A stretch of DNA of 64,000 nucleotides. Origin: Limivivens sp934393555. GTDB lineage: Bacteria > Bacillota > Clostridia > Lachnospirales > Lachnospiraceae. The translations under genes were made by a program, and so were the position numbers. The stretch is from the NCBI GenBank assembly GCA_934393555.1, contig CAKRQP010000001.1:1-64000 (forward strand), read 5' to 3'. Positions 16,647 through 25,564 of this stretch are shown piece by piece (positions within the stretch are counted from its first letter, which is position 1; each line of letters opens with the position of its first letter). The notes under the pieces were generated by a model. That model ran no database searches. It was not told the DNA's origin and worked only from the letters and a program-made list of their open reading frames with translations.

Positions 16647-18734
16647 ATGAGAAAATATTCTTTTTCTTTCCACAAGGTTCTCAGCACACTGATCCTGGCT
16701 GGTGCCTGCCTTCTGGCAGGCACTGCCGTTTCTGCGGCTGATATTCCTTCTGCCCTGCCGTCTGCAGAGCTTCCCTCTCTCCCGGACTACGGAGCCTCGG
16801 ATACCTACTCCCGCTCCTACGGAAGCCTTCCGGAGAGTTATGATTCCCGCAAACTGGGACTGATCACTCCCGTCCGCAACCAGAATCCATGGGGAACCTG
16901 TTGGGCTTTCGGTGCTCTCGGTGCCGGCGAAGCCAGCCTGATCAAAAAAGGCCTGGCCGATCCTTCCGTTGATCTTTCCGAGCTTCATCTGTCCTACTTT
17001 TTCTTCCACGCTCCCACCGATCCTCTTGGCAATACCAAAAACGACTCTGTCAGTCTTCCGGCTGCAGCCGCTAACTATCTGGAATCCGGCGGAAACAACC
17101 TCTTCACCATGTTTGAACTGGCTAGCTGGACAGGTGCCGCTTCGGAAACCCTGGCTCCTTATGAAAATTCTTCCACAGTTCCTTCTCTGAATTCCTCTCT
17201 GGCTTACGAGGATACAGCCCATCTTCAGAATGCCCGCTTCGTCAGCACCGCAGATCTGAACAGTGTAAAAAAACTGATCATGGAATATGGAGCCGTTTCT
17301 TCTGCTTTTTATTATGACAGCCGTTATCTTTCCAACAGCAGCAGCAGTTATTATTATCCCAAGGTTGCTTCCTACAACAACCATATCGTAACGCTGGTCG
17401 GCTGGGATGACAATTATGCCGCCTATCATTTCAACGAGGGCAGCCGTCCTTCCGCCTCCGGTGCCTGGATCGCCAAAAACAGCCATGGCACCAGCTTTGG
17501 CGATGGCGGTTACTTCTATATTTCCTATGAAGATAAGACGCTGAATAACCGGAAAGACGCTCTTTCCTATGCCTTCGATCTGGAAAAAGCCGATAACTAT
17601 GATCATAATTATCAGTACGACGGTTCCTTTGGCTCCTCCACCCTGAATCTGGATAATGGAGAATGTCTTGCAAATATTTTCACCGTCAGTGGAAATCCGT
17701 CCGGCAGAGAACAGCTGAAGGCCGTTTCCTTTGCCCTTTACACTCCGGATGTTTACTACAGCATCCAGGTCTACAAAAACCCCGATCCCGGGGAACCGGA
17801 AAGCGGGACGGCCATGTTTTCTTCCAAGCAGTATGGAAGTACCACCTACAGCGGTTACTATACGATCCCGCTGAAAACCCAGCCGGTCTTCCAGGAGGGA
17901 GATACCTTTTCCGTTGTCCTTACCTTCCGCGGAAAAAATCAAAGTTATGTAGATACCTTTGTGGATTATACTTCCAACACGGCAGGCATCCAGTTTCAAT
18001 CCTCCGCCACCGCAGGTCAGAGTTTCTACAAAAGCAGCGGTACCTGGAAGGATATGACAAGAATTGGAAACAAAAGTGCCGTAGCCCGCATCAAAGCCTT
18101 TACAAAAGACACAGCTGCCGCCGTTACTCCAGGTACCGGCTCCGGCTCTTCCGGAACGCTCAGTATTTCCGCACCAAGGATCCGTACCTACCGCTGCCCG
18201 GGCTACAACAGCGTTTACCTTTCCTGGACAGCAGTCAGCGGTGCTACCGGCTATAAGATTTATCGAAGCACCTCACCGAACGGTACTTATACACGGCTCC
18301 TTAACACCAGACGTACCAGCTTTACCGACACCAAACGACGGACCGGGACCAATTATTACTACCGGATCCGGGCTTATAAAACCTCCGGCAGTACGACGAT
18401 CCACAGCGGCTATTCCAACACCGTCCGCGTCCGCGTGATCCCGGCAACCCCTTCGATCAAAAAGATCCGTTTAGCCAACAACAAAAAGAACCTCCTGCTG
18501 ACCTGGAATGCAGTCAACGGAGCCACCGGTTACTCCATTTACCGCAGCACCAGCAAAAATGGTACTTATCGGAGGATCAAGATCATCACCTCCGGCCGTA
18601 CCCTTTCCTATCTCACAAACCTTCCGAAAAATGGAAGTGCTTATTATTACAAGGTACAGGCCTACCGCACCGTCAACAACAAACGGGTCTGCGGCTACTC
18701 CTCTTCCCCCAAAGGCTATTACCGGCAAAAATAA
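16647..18734 (+). CDS. Secreted papain-like (C1) cysteine protease with fn3 repeats
   Basis: 695 residues. Signal peptide 1-30 (LAGTAVSA). The peptidase domain (about 60-310) begins YDSRKLGLITPVRNQ and keeps the catalytic set: oxyanion Gln79 and Cys85 in NQNPWGTCWAF, His246 in NNHIVTLVGWDD, Asn278 in IAKNSHG. A beta-rich middle follows, then two fn3-like repeats (about 510-595 and 600-690), each with the SGATGYKIYRS / NGATGYSIYRS pattern seen also in the 14333 protein. No propeptide of normal length is evident. The start has a poor ribosome site and lies 21 bases after the previous gene. Probably cell-surface associated, cleaving peptides or proteins outside the cell. Confidence 0.88.
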   Translation: MRKYSFSFHKVLSTLILAGACLLAGTAVSAADIPSALPSAELPSLPDYGASDTYSRSYGSLPESYDSRKLGLITPVRNQNPWGTCWAFGALGAGEASLIKKGLADPSVDLSELHLSYFFFHAPTDPLGNTKNDSVSLPAAAANYLESGGNNLFTMFELASWTGAASETLAPYENSSTVPSLNSSLAYEDTAHLQNARFVSTADLNSVKKLIMEYGAVSSAFYYDSRYLSNSSSSYYYPKVASYNNHIVTLVGWDDNYAAYHFNEGSRPSASGAWIAKNSHGTSFGDGGYFYISYEDKTLNNRKDALSYAFDLEKADNYDHNYQYDGSFGSSTLNLDNGECLANIFTVSGNPSGREQLKAVSFALYTPDVYYSIQVYKNPDPGEPESGTAMFSSKQYGSTTYSGYYTIPLKTQPVFQEGDTFSVVLTFRGKNQSYVDTFVDYTSNTAGIQFQSSATAGQSFYKSSGTWKDMTRIGNKSAVARIKAFTKDTAAAVTPGTGSGSSGTLSISAPRIRTYRCPGYNSVYLSWTAVSGATGYKIYRSTSPNGTYTRLLNTRRTSFTDTKRRTGTNYYYRIRAYKTSGSTTIHSGYSNTVRVRVIPATPSIKKIRLANNKKNLLLTWNAVNGATGYSIYRSTSKNGTYRRIKIITSGRTLSYLTNLPKNGSAYYYKVQAYRTVNNKRVCGYSSSPKGYYRQK

Positions 18735-18741
18735 TTTTTTC

Positions 18742-18795
18742 CAAAAAAGACGTCTCACGCTCATCCATCCGGTGAACGCGAGACGCCTTTTTAAT
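18742..18795. terminator. Bidirectional terminator between convergent genes
   Basis: Stem built on CGTCTC (18751-18756) and GAGACG (18780-18785), extended with wobble pairs, flanked by AAAAAAG on the left and CTTTTT on the right. Serves the protease gene on the plus strand and the GT2 gene on the minus strand. Confidence 0.75.
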
Positions 18796-19720
18796 TGTCT
18801 TTTTTCTGTCCGCTGATCTTTCTTGCAATGAAATACCGTGGTCTTCCTTTGACCTCCTCATAGATCTTTGCAATGTAAATTCCTATGATCCCAAGACTCA
18901 GCATGATAAGGCTTCCTATGATCAGAAGCAGCAGGATCACCGTGGTAAAGCCTTCCAGGGCATGACCACAGAAATATTTCACCAGAGACTGGATTCCCAA
19001 TACGATCGCAAAAAACAACGTCAGGACACCGGCCACAGTGATCATCTGTAAAGGTGCAGATGAAAAGCCCACAATATTCCTTACCGCATACTTGATCAGA
19101 GACCACGTAGACCACTTGGATTCTCCCTCCGTCCGTTCCTGCACATCAAATTCCACACTGGTCGTCCGATATCCCACCCAGGAAGAAAGCGCCCGGAAAA
19201 AAGCATTTCTCTCCGGCATGGAGAGCAGCGCCTCCACCGCCTTCCGGTCCATCAGCTTGAAATCCGAAGCCCGGGACATATCGATCTGCACCGCTTTACT
19301 CATGATCTTATAAAACATTCCGGCACTTGCTCTGTGAAGAACACTTTCCTTTCCACGGCTTCTTTTCACGCCTTCCACGACTTCATAGCCCTGCTCCCAG
19401 AGACGGTACATCTCCACCAGAGTCTCCGGCGGATGCTGCAGATCACAGTCCATGACAGCGATACAATCGCCTTCCGCATTGGCAAGACCTGCAAAAATAG
19501 CAGATTCCTTGCCAAAATTTCTGGAAAAACGGATCCCTGTCACATGCGTATTCTTCTCTGTCGCTTTCTCGATCATTTCCCAGGTCTGATCTCTGGAACC
19601 ATCATTTACAAAAACCAGCTCAAAAGGGATTTTTTCTCTTTCCATAATCCCGCTCACAACCTCTGTTGTCTTCCAGATCATTTTCTCTTCATTATAAGCG
19701 GGGATTACAATTGATAACAT
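18791..19720 (-). CDS. GtrB-like polyprenyl-phosphate glycosyltransferase
   Basis: 309 residues. GT2 domain (about 1-220) with LSIVIPAYNEE, FVNDGSRD and the metal motif DCDLQHPP, then two C-terminal membrane segments (about 230-255 and 265-290). This is the DPM1/GtrB/YkcC layout: transfer of a hexose, often glucose, from a nucleotide to undecaprenyl phosphate on the inner membrane face. The lipid-linked sugar would be flipped and used outside by GT-C enzymes, candidates for which are the DUF2142 proteins at 31-38 kb. Cotranscribed with rfbD, 15 bases downstream. A glucose donor would fit a rhamnose backbone with glucose side chains. Confidence 0.88.
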   Translation of the reverse strand: MLSIVIPAYNEEKMIWKTTEVVSGIMEREKIPFELVFVNDGSRDQTWEMIEKATEKNTHVTGIRFSRNFGKESAIFAGLANAEGDCIAVMDCDLQHPPETLVEMYRLWEQGYEVVEGVKRSRGKESVLHRASAGMFYKIMSKAVQIDMSRASDFKLMDRKAVEALLSMPERNAFFRALSSWVGYRTTSVEFDVQERTEGESKWSTWSLIKYAVRNIVGFSSAPLQMITVAGVLTLFFAIVLGIQSLVKYFCGHALEGFTTVILLLLIIGSLIMLSLGIIGIYIAKIYEEVKGRPRYFIARKISGQKKDN

Positions 19721-19735
19721 CCTGTCTGTTCCTCT

Positions 19736-20671
19736 CTAAAAGTCAATTTCCTTCAGATAGCGACCAAGTGCGTCCTGCCAGGTCGGAAGAGGCTGGAAAC
19801 CATTCTCCACCAGTTTACTCTTGTCCAGTCTGGAGTTGAAGGGACGTTTCGCCTTGGAAGCACCGTACTCTGCGGTTGTCACCGGTTTTACCTCTACTTT
19901 GGCATATTCCGGATGCCCCTGTTCAATGGCCTGCCGGAAGATTTCTTTCGTAAAATCATACCAGCTGATATAACCGCCCTCATTGGTCGCATGATAATAA
20001 CCATACTTCTCCGTCTCGATCATATCCACCAGAAGCCGTGCCAGATCATAGGTGTACGTCGGAGTTCCGATCTGGTCACAGACAACGGTCAGCCGGTCAT
20101 GTGTCTTACCAAGGTTCAGCATGGTCTTGATAAAGTTCTTTCCATTCACACCAAATACCCAGGCGATCCGGACAATGAAGTATTTCTCCAGATTTTCAGA
20201 CACAGCCAGTTCTCCGCCAAGCTTTGTCTCACCATAAACATTCAGCGGTTTATAAGCCTTACAGTCCGGCTGCCAGGGCTCTGTGCCCATTCCGTCAAAA
20301 ACATAATCCGTAGAGATGTATACCATCTTGCAGTCCAGCTTCTTGCAGGCAAGGGCGATATTCTCGGTTCCGGTCACATTGACTTTGCGGACCTTCTCCA
20401 CCTTGTCATCATCTTCTGCCAGATCCACGGCCGTCCAGGCAGCACAATGTACCACCACATCCGGTCTGATCTCTGTCAGCGCTTTCTCCACAGCTTCTTT
20501 ATCCGTGATATCCAGCTGCACGTAGGGCATCTTCGTCACAGCACTGCCATCTGCCGCTCCGCTGTATTCCGGTGCGATATCGGAACCAATCCCCTCATAG
20601 CCTCTCTTTGCCAGTTCATTCATCACGTCATGTCCCAGCTGTCCACCGACGCCTGTCACAAAAATCTTCAT
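19736..20671 (-). CDS. rfbD: dTDP-4-dehydrorhamnose reductase
   Basis: 311 residues from an ATG nine bases after AAGGAGA; upstream in-frame starts lack a ribosome site. Rossmann motif TGVGGQLGHDV, YISTDYVFDG, and the YGETK catalytic pair. NADPH-dependent last step to dTDP-L-rhamnose. It is about 5.6 kb from rfbB and has its own promoter, so rhamnose synthesis is driven by two separate operons. Confidence 0.96.
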   Translation of the reverse strand: MKIFVTGVGGQLGHDVMNELAKRGYEGIGSDIAPEYSGAADGSAVTKMPYVQLDITDKEAVEKALTEIRPDVVVHCAAWTAVDLAEDDDKVEKVRKVNVTGTENIALACKKLDCKMVYISTDYVFDGMGTEPWQPDCKAYKPLNVYGETKLGGELAVSENLEKYFIVRIAWVFGVNGKNFIKTMLNLGKTHDRLTVVCDQIGTPTYTYDLARLLVDMIETEKYGYYHATNEGGYISWYDFTKEIFRQAIEQGHPEYAKVEVKPVTTAEYGASKAKRPFNSRLDKSKLVENGFQPLPTWQDALGRYLKEIDF

Positions 20672-20734
20672 AATGCTCATTCTCCTTTTTCTTAGTTTTC
20701 TATATGCGTTAAACAATTTCCAAAATCCTTTTTT

Positions 20735-20763
20735 ATTTTACTATAGCTGTACATATTTCGCAA
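20735..20763 (-). promoter_or_regulatory. Promoter of rfbD and the GtrB-like gene
   Basis: Minus strand: TTGCGA at 20763-20758, 17-base spacer, TAAAAT at 20740-20735. The -35 box is within an inverted repeat TTTCGC-N7-GCGAAA (20756-20774), which could be an operator or the end of the upstream transcript. Confidence 0.6.
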
Positions 20764-20791
20764 GACTGGCGAAAATCCTGTCTCACATTTC

Positions 20792-22516
20792 TTATCGGAT
20801 CAGAACCTTCTTTCCTTCAAAGGCAAATCCGTAATGAAAAATCTGTTTTCCGGAAACCCCGGCATTTAGCAGCTCCCTGTCATAATCTTTTTCTGAAATC
20901 TGTTTCAAAGCATTGGCTGCCGTCTCTTCCAAATCCTTTTCTCTTTTTGGATTTCGGACTTTAAATTCCAGAATAAACGCATTCTGTTTCTTATCCAGAG
21001 GCTCCATCATTACATCGTATCGTCCAAATCCACTTTCCCTGTTTGAACGGATCCTGTATTTTCCTTCCAGTTCCACGATCAGTCCCAGAACAAAGCCATG
21101 ATAAAAGCGTTCCGGATTTGAAGCTTCTGAAGGTTCTTTTCCGCTGTCAAAAGAACTGAATACACTTTCTGCCACCCGGTTCATATATTCATTCATATAG
21201 TCCACATCATTGGCCAGAAGTGCTTTCAAAAAGGCATTGTATGGAACCACTTCATCGGAAAACCAGTCCGATATCATATCTTCAAACAGCATCCGTACTT
21301 CCTGATTGGTCAGGCCAAGTCTGTAACGATATCTTCCTGATCTTTCTTCAAAAACACTTTCTTCTACTTTCAGATAACCACTTGCAAGCAGAAGACTCCA
21401 GACAGCACCCTTTTTCTTCTGCAGCTGATCAAAAACGATTTCTTCATCGATCTCCGTCCAGAAATCCTTTCCTGTCAGAAGATTTTCCATCACCATTTTT
21501 ATCTCCGTTGAGCCTTCCCGTATCAGTTTGCCGATCAGCTGATTAGAACTGGTATTAGCCCAGTAAGGCTTCAGTTTTCCTTCTTTTAAATAACAAGTGA
21601 TTGACCAGGGATTATAAATCCCTTTTTTTTCACCAAAAGCAAAGCCATCATACCAGAATCGAATATCCTTCTCACCATCTGCCATCCCGAATGTTTCCAG
21701 TGCCTGAAATACTTCCTTCTCTGTAAATCCAAAGCTTTCCGCATACTGCTCCGTCGTTGTCGTCACAACGGCAAGGTTATTCAGGTCTGAAAAAATCGAT
21801 TCTTTGCTGACTCTTGTGATTCCGGTAAGCAATGCCCGTTCCAGACAGGGATTCGATTTAAAAGTAGAATTAAACAATCCTCTTATGAATGCTGTCAGCT
21901 CTTCCCAATAGCCATACATATATGCTTCCTGAAGCGGTGTATCATATTCATCCAGAAAGATCAGAACCTTCTTTCCATAAAAACGATTCAAACACATGGA
22001 TAAGCGCTTCACGGCCATAGCTGCTGTCGTATCCGACATTTCCGGTGTCACCATGGAAAAGTATTCTCTTTCTGCTTTTCCCAGTTTTTCACCTTCCAGA
22101 AGGAAGTCAAATTGTGCATAAAGATCCAGAAGAACCTGGCAGACAGCCTCTCTGGCTGCTGCAAAATTCCTGCCCTTCACATCAGCAAAGCTGAATGAGA
22201 TAACCGGATAGCTTCCCTGCAGTTCTCTGTATCCTTCCTTTTCCCATATGGAAAGACCTTCGAAAAGTTCTCCTCTATTCGCATATTTTTTGGAGAAAAA
22301 GCATTCCAGCATATTCAGATTCAAAGACTTTCCAAAACGGCGCGGTCGGGTGATCAGCGTTGCAACATCCTGATTTTCCCACCATTCCTGTATAAAAGCA
22401 GTTTTGTCGATGTAAAAACTGTTGTTTTCCCGAATAGATTCAAAACCTGTATTTCCAAGAGAAATGACGGTCGGGAAAAAACTCTTATTTTGCTCCTTAT
22501 CTACCATCAACGTCAT
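20792..22516 (-). CDS. AAA-ATPase-like protein with C-terminal PD-(D/E)XK domain
   Basis: 574 residues from an ATG six bases after AGGAGG. The N-terminal half matches the AAA-ATPase-like family (PF09820): a conserved start with FYIDKTAFI, the arginine-rich RPRRFGKSLNLNML nucleotide-binding segment, and the Walker-B-like KVLIFLDEYDTPL. The C-terminus (about residues 501-519) has GRYDV...AFILEFKV, the D...E-x-K signature of the PDDEXK_9 nuclease-like domain. These proteins occur in many copies in gut clostridia and Bacteroidetes and their role is unsettled; a selfish or defence function has been suspected. Between rfbD and an acyltransferase it has no obvious link to polysaccharide synthesis. 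Confidence 0.85.
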   Translation of the reverse strand: MTLMVDKEQNKSFFPTVISLGNTGFESIRENNSFYIDKTAFIQEWWENQDVATLITRPRRFGKSLNLNMLECFFSKKYANRGELFEGLSIWEKEGYRELQGSYPVISFSFADVKGRNFAAAREAVCQVLLDLYAQFDFLLEGEKLGKAEREYFSMVTPEMSDTTAAMAVKRLSMCLNRFYGKKVLIFLDEYDTPLQEAYMYGYWEELTAFIRGLFNSTFKSNPCLERALLTGITRVSKESIFSDLNNLAVVTTTTEQYAESFGFTEKEVFQALETFGMADGEKDIRFWYDGFAFGEKKGIYNPWSITCYLKEGKLKPYWANTSSNQLIGKLIREGSTEIKMVMENLLTGKDFWTEIDEEIVFDQLQKKKGAVWSLLLASGYLKVEESVFEERSGRYRYRLGLTNQEVRMLFEDMISDWFSDEVVPYNAFLKALLANDVDYMNEYMNRVAESVFSSFDSGKEPSEASNPERFYHGFVLGLIVELEGKYRIRSNRESGFGRYDVMMEPLDKKQNAFILEFKVRNPKREKDLEETAANALKQISEKDYDRELLNAGVSGKQIFHYGFAFEGKKVLIR

Positions 22517-22564
22517 TCCATCCCTCCTCTGATCTCCATGATACACCATCGAAGCAACTGTTCT

Positions 22565-23626
22565 TTATTTATTTCGCCTTATAAAACGGACATTTAAGAT
22601 TTCTATCATTTTTACATATACATATGCCATCAGGAGTCCCATCAGGAATACGCAAATGGGCTTTGTCCTATGATAAAAAGATATTGCAAAGGTTCCTGTA
22701 TTCTTGTCCAGCTTTAAGATCAGTTTTACTGTTATGGAGCAAAGTTTAGCTGCAATTCCCTGAAACGCATAAATATATAAAGAATACTTTCTTCCGATCA
22801 CTGCCAGAATATTGTTCTCCGAAACCGTGATCTGAGGATCATGCGTCACATAATATATCACAAGAAATGCGAGCACGGTATTAAAAATATAATTATTTGC
22901 TCCCTGAATCGATGGATTCGCATGAAAAGCCATGCTTTCTGCAAAAAGCAAACATACCGAAAGAAGAGAGAATACCATAATCGTTCGATCAGTCAGCCAT
23001 TTGATATTTATCTTTGGCATGTTAAAACCTATGGTAAACATGGGGACTGCGGCAAAGAGAAAATTTCTGCTCCAATAATACGGTAATTTCGCATCAAAAA
23101 AAATCACACTATATTTTCCCAGGAGATAATACAGCAATAACAGTACCGGAGAAATCACAGTAAGAAAATGGTAACCTCTTTTAAAATAAGAGGCTATACC
23201 ATAGATTACCAGGCAATAAGCATAAGCCAGTAGATACCATAAAATCCCGGAGAATAACGGTACATTAAACACTACTAATTTCCAGATTGCCTCGCCATTG
23301 AAAGAAAAAGTACCTGTTTCCGCAAGTGATGCAAAACCGTTCAAACAATAGCATACAAGAAAAATCAGTTCAAAAATCACAAACTGCTGCAGCATTTTTA
23401 CTGCTCTTTTAAAAAACCATCTGCTGCTACCCGGATCCTTTTCTACGTGCTTTGCCGCAAAATAACCAGATATCATAAAAAACAGAGGAACGCCACAACG
23501 TCCCAGCATATCCTGGATATCTATGATTTCTTTTTGAAATTTTACGGCAGGCATATGCAGCATGACAACGCCAAAACAGGCCAGACACTTGATCGCGTCG
23601 ATTAGGTGGTTTCTTTCTTTTTCCAT
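22565..23626 (-). CDS. Membrane acyltransferase (acyltransferase 3 family)
   Basis: 353 residues with about ten hydrophobic segments. The N-terminus has the family pattern: a charged start, LIDAIKCLACFGVVMLHM with the key histidine, and GVPLFFMISGYF. OafA/OatA-type proteins O-acylate cell-surface sugars. It starts 12 bases after the small PD-(D/E)XK-like gene and may share its transcript. Likely decorates one of the polysaccharides made here with acetyl or a similar acyl group. Donor and acceptor not visible. Confidence 0.85.
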   Translation of the reverse strand: MEKERNHLIDAIKCLACFGVVMLHMPAVKFQKEIIDIQDMLGRCGVPLFFMISGYFAAKHVEKDPGSSRWFFKRAVKMLQQFVIFELIFLVCYCLNGFASLAETGTFSFNGEAIWKLVVFNVPLFSGILWYLLAYAYCLVIYGIASYFKRGYHFLTVISPVLLLLYYLLGKYSVIFFDAKLPYYWSRNFLFAAVPMFTIGFNMPKINIKWLTDRTIMVFSLLSVCLLFAESMAFHANPSIQGANNYIFNTVLAFLVIYYVTHDPQITVSENNILAVIGRKYSLYIYAFQGIAAKLCSITVKLILKLDKNTGTFAISFYHRTKPICVFLMGLLMAYVYVKMIEILNVRFIRRNK

Positions 23627-23638
23627 TTTTTTATTTCC

Positions 23639-24178
23639 TTATATTTTAGCAAGATCCACATCTTTCTCTGTTAATTGCTTTTCTGTAATCTTTAGGTTAC
23701 CATGAAATTCTTTTTCTAACCTTTTTCTTAAATTTACATAAGATGGACTAGCTTTTAAATTAGGAGTTGACGATGTAACTACAACTCTTCCATAAACATG
23801 CGCTGTTGTTTTGAAAAAGTCTTTAAACTGCTCCAATGCTCCATTTATCTGTTTTAAAGAATGTGCGACATCTACCCCTTTTAATTCCACCAGTACTGCA
23901 TCTCTCACCGCCGTATTTAAAACAAACAGATAATCGCACTTACAAAGACCTGCATCAACTGATTTATCCAGAGAAATAATTCCACCATCCATTTTATACA
24001 AAATCACCTGATTCTTGTTTGTATTTTCAAGAATGTACTTCTTTTTTCTCTCTTCACATTTCACATTTGACCTTTTATCAGAAGATACTATACAGTTTTT
24101 GATGTCATTAACACATGTTTTTACTTTTTCTCCATTTAACTGGCTCTCAACACATTTTGTTAAATGTCCACATTTCAT
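23639..24178 (-). CDS. Small PD-(D/E)XK-like protein, partner of the adjacent ATPase
   Basis: 179 residues, not a family I recognise by name. The central part fits a restriction-type nuclease core: D82 (CKCDYLFVL), then after 15 residues the E98-L-K100 triad in VLVELKG, and a following helix ending in Q110 (HSLKQI). The first 40 residues contain several cysteines (C3, C9, C22, C29, C41) that could bind metal. The ATG overlaps the ATPase stop by four bases (ATGA), so the two are made together. Inferred to be the effector half of a two-gene system. A non-nuclease role of the same fold cannot be excluded. Confidence 0.6.
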   Translation of the reverse strand: MKCGHLTKCVESQLNGEKVKTCVNDIKNCIVSSDKRSNVKCEERKKKYILENTNKNQVILYKMDGGIISLDKSVDAGLCKCDYLFVLNTAVRDAVLVELKGVDVAHSLKQINGALEQFKDFFKTTAHVYGRVVVTSSTPNLKASPSYVNLRKRLEKEFHGNLKITEKQLTEKDVDLAKI

Positions 24179-25473
24179 CCTTCCATCTCCATAAGTTCTT
24201 CTAATTCTTTATTTGTAAGTGAAGAAACTTCATCGATATAATCTGTATCTATCATGTGACTTTCCGCATCCATTAAACTGATCGGAAAATCTGACTCACC
24301 GGTGAGTTTAAAAGCTGCAAATTTTTCAAATGGAAGGCGTAGGCTTTTGGGAATAACCGTTCCATTTTTTCCTTTAAAGCGAGTCTCTATCTTATCTGAA
24401 TATAGTAAAATATTTAACGAAGTCAAAATATAAGGACTATGTGTTGTAATAATCACGCTGCTGCCAGTCGAATTTGACATCAACGCCAGTAAATCAACGA
24501 CTTTTTTCTGTGCCAGTGGAAATAAATGTGCTTCCGGTTCTTCTACTATGAAGAAACATTTTCGCTTTTCTAATATAAAGATAAATGAAAGCATTAAAAT
24601 CCATAACACTTCCTGCTGCCCGGAAGAACTATACATAAGTTTTACCCAATGATAATCATCAAAGTAAACTTTTTCTCCATCTGTCTCACTAGTGTAATCT
24701 GCTTTAAAAATTTCATGAATCAACTCATAGGCCATATCCAGAGAGCTGTTATTGATCTGACCACTGACCGTTTTTGTATATTCTTTCACAATGTCGGGAA
24801 TCTTACTGCCAAAACGGTTTTTTGTATTTCTGATCAAGGTTATAAATTCCTGCATCGTCAAATCCATATCTGCAATGGAAAAATCATGCAGTTGCTCTGA
24901 CATCATTGCCAAAAGGCTCCTGCCTGCCGGAACATAAACAATATCACGGTCATTCTCAAACAGTTTTTGAAGTCTTGCGCTTATCTGTTTTTTTAGCATA
25001 GCAAGTGCCGTCATGCTGTCTAAAACAGAACTTATCTCCTTACTTTTCAAATCAACCAGATACATTTTCGCTGACTCATCAATAAGACCCTGTATGCTTT
25101 TTTTCAGAAAATCATCAAACAGAAAACGAACATAACCGTCCCGATTTAATTGTATTGTTACTTTCTTATCATTAAATTTATATGTGATTTTAAATCGTGG
25201 CATATGAGTTGTCTTTCCAAAGCATCCCATAAACTGCCTGGTCAGATATTTTAAGTAAATACTGTAATATTCATTTTCGTGATTATAAGTAAACTGATTT
25301 GCATCCATCAAAAAATCCAGCGTATAATCTCTGATTTTCTGACAAAAATAGACGACTTTACAGATAGTACTTTTTCCTGATGCCTGCGCTCCTATAAAAA
25401 GCTGCATCTGTTTTTCCAAAGAAACCCTTGCTTCCTTTACAGGTCCAAAGTTTTCTATATAGATTTCATTCAT
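24175..25473 (-). CDS. OLD/AAA_15-type ATPase
   Basis: 432 residues. RecF/OLD-like ABC ATPase: MNEIYIENFGPVKEA start, Walker A GAQASGKST near residues 29-37, a long insertion (about 60-290), a signature SSSGQQEVLW, Walker B CFFIVEEPEAHLFP, and the switch histidine TTHSPYIL. The C-terminus stops without a Toprim domain, unlike full OLD nucleases, so any nuclease activity must come from the overlapping downstream gene. It has its own promoter and unrelated neighbours. Known two-gene defence systems with this ATPase type (for example Septu or PARIS) use other effector folds. The defence role is inference. Confidence 0.82.
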   Translation of the reverse strand: MNEIYIENFGPVKEARVSLEKQMQLFIGAQASGKSTICKVVYFCQKIRDYTLDFLMDANQFTYNHENEYYSIYLKYLTRQFMGCFGKTTHMPRFKITYKFNDKKVTIQLNRDGYVRFLFDDFLKKSIQGLIDESAKMYLVDLKSKEISSVLDSMTALAMLKKQISARLQKLFENDRDIVYVPAGRSLLAMMSEQLHDFSIADMDLTMQEFITLIRNTKNRFGSKIPDIVKEYTKTVSGQINNSSLDMAYELIHEIFKADYTSETDGEKVYFDDYHWVKLMYSSSGQQEVLWILMLSFIFILEKRKCFFIVEEPEAHLFPLAQKKVVDLLALMSNSTGSSVIITTHSPYILTSLNILLYSDKIETRFKGKNGTVIPKSLRLPFEKFAAFKLTGESDFPISLMDAESHMIDTDYIDEVSSLTNKELEELMEMEG

Positions 25474-25510
25474 GCCACATCACCATCCTTCTAAGCCTAG
25501 AATCTTTTTT

Positions 25511-25539
25511 ATTCTACTATACACACAGTCTTTTTGCAA
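25511..25539 (-). promoter_or_regulatory. Promoter of the ATPase/PD-(D/E)XK pair
   Basis: Minus strand: TTGCAA at 25539-25534, 17-base spacer, TAGAAT at 25516-25511, about 38 bases before the ATPase start. A short AGTCTT...AAGACT repeat overlaps the -35 side and may help end the LtaS-type transcript. Confidence 0.6.
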
Positions 25540-25564
25540 CTACAAGACTTCGCTATATCAATCT

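Noticed and set aside
16413..17999. Minus-strand open frame of 528 codons opposite the nucleotidyltransferase and protease
   Set aside because: It crosses two well-supported plus-strand genes and has glycine/isoleucine-rich low-information sequence.
22565..25540. Integrative element with attachment sites
   Set aside because: No integrase, transposase, tRNA or flanking direct repeat was visible despite the accessory gene content.
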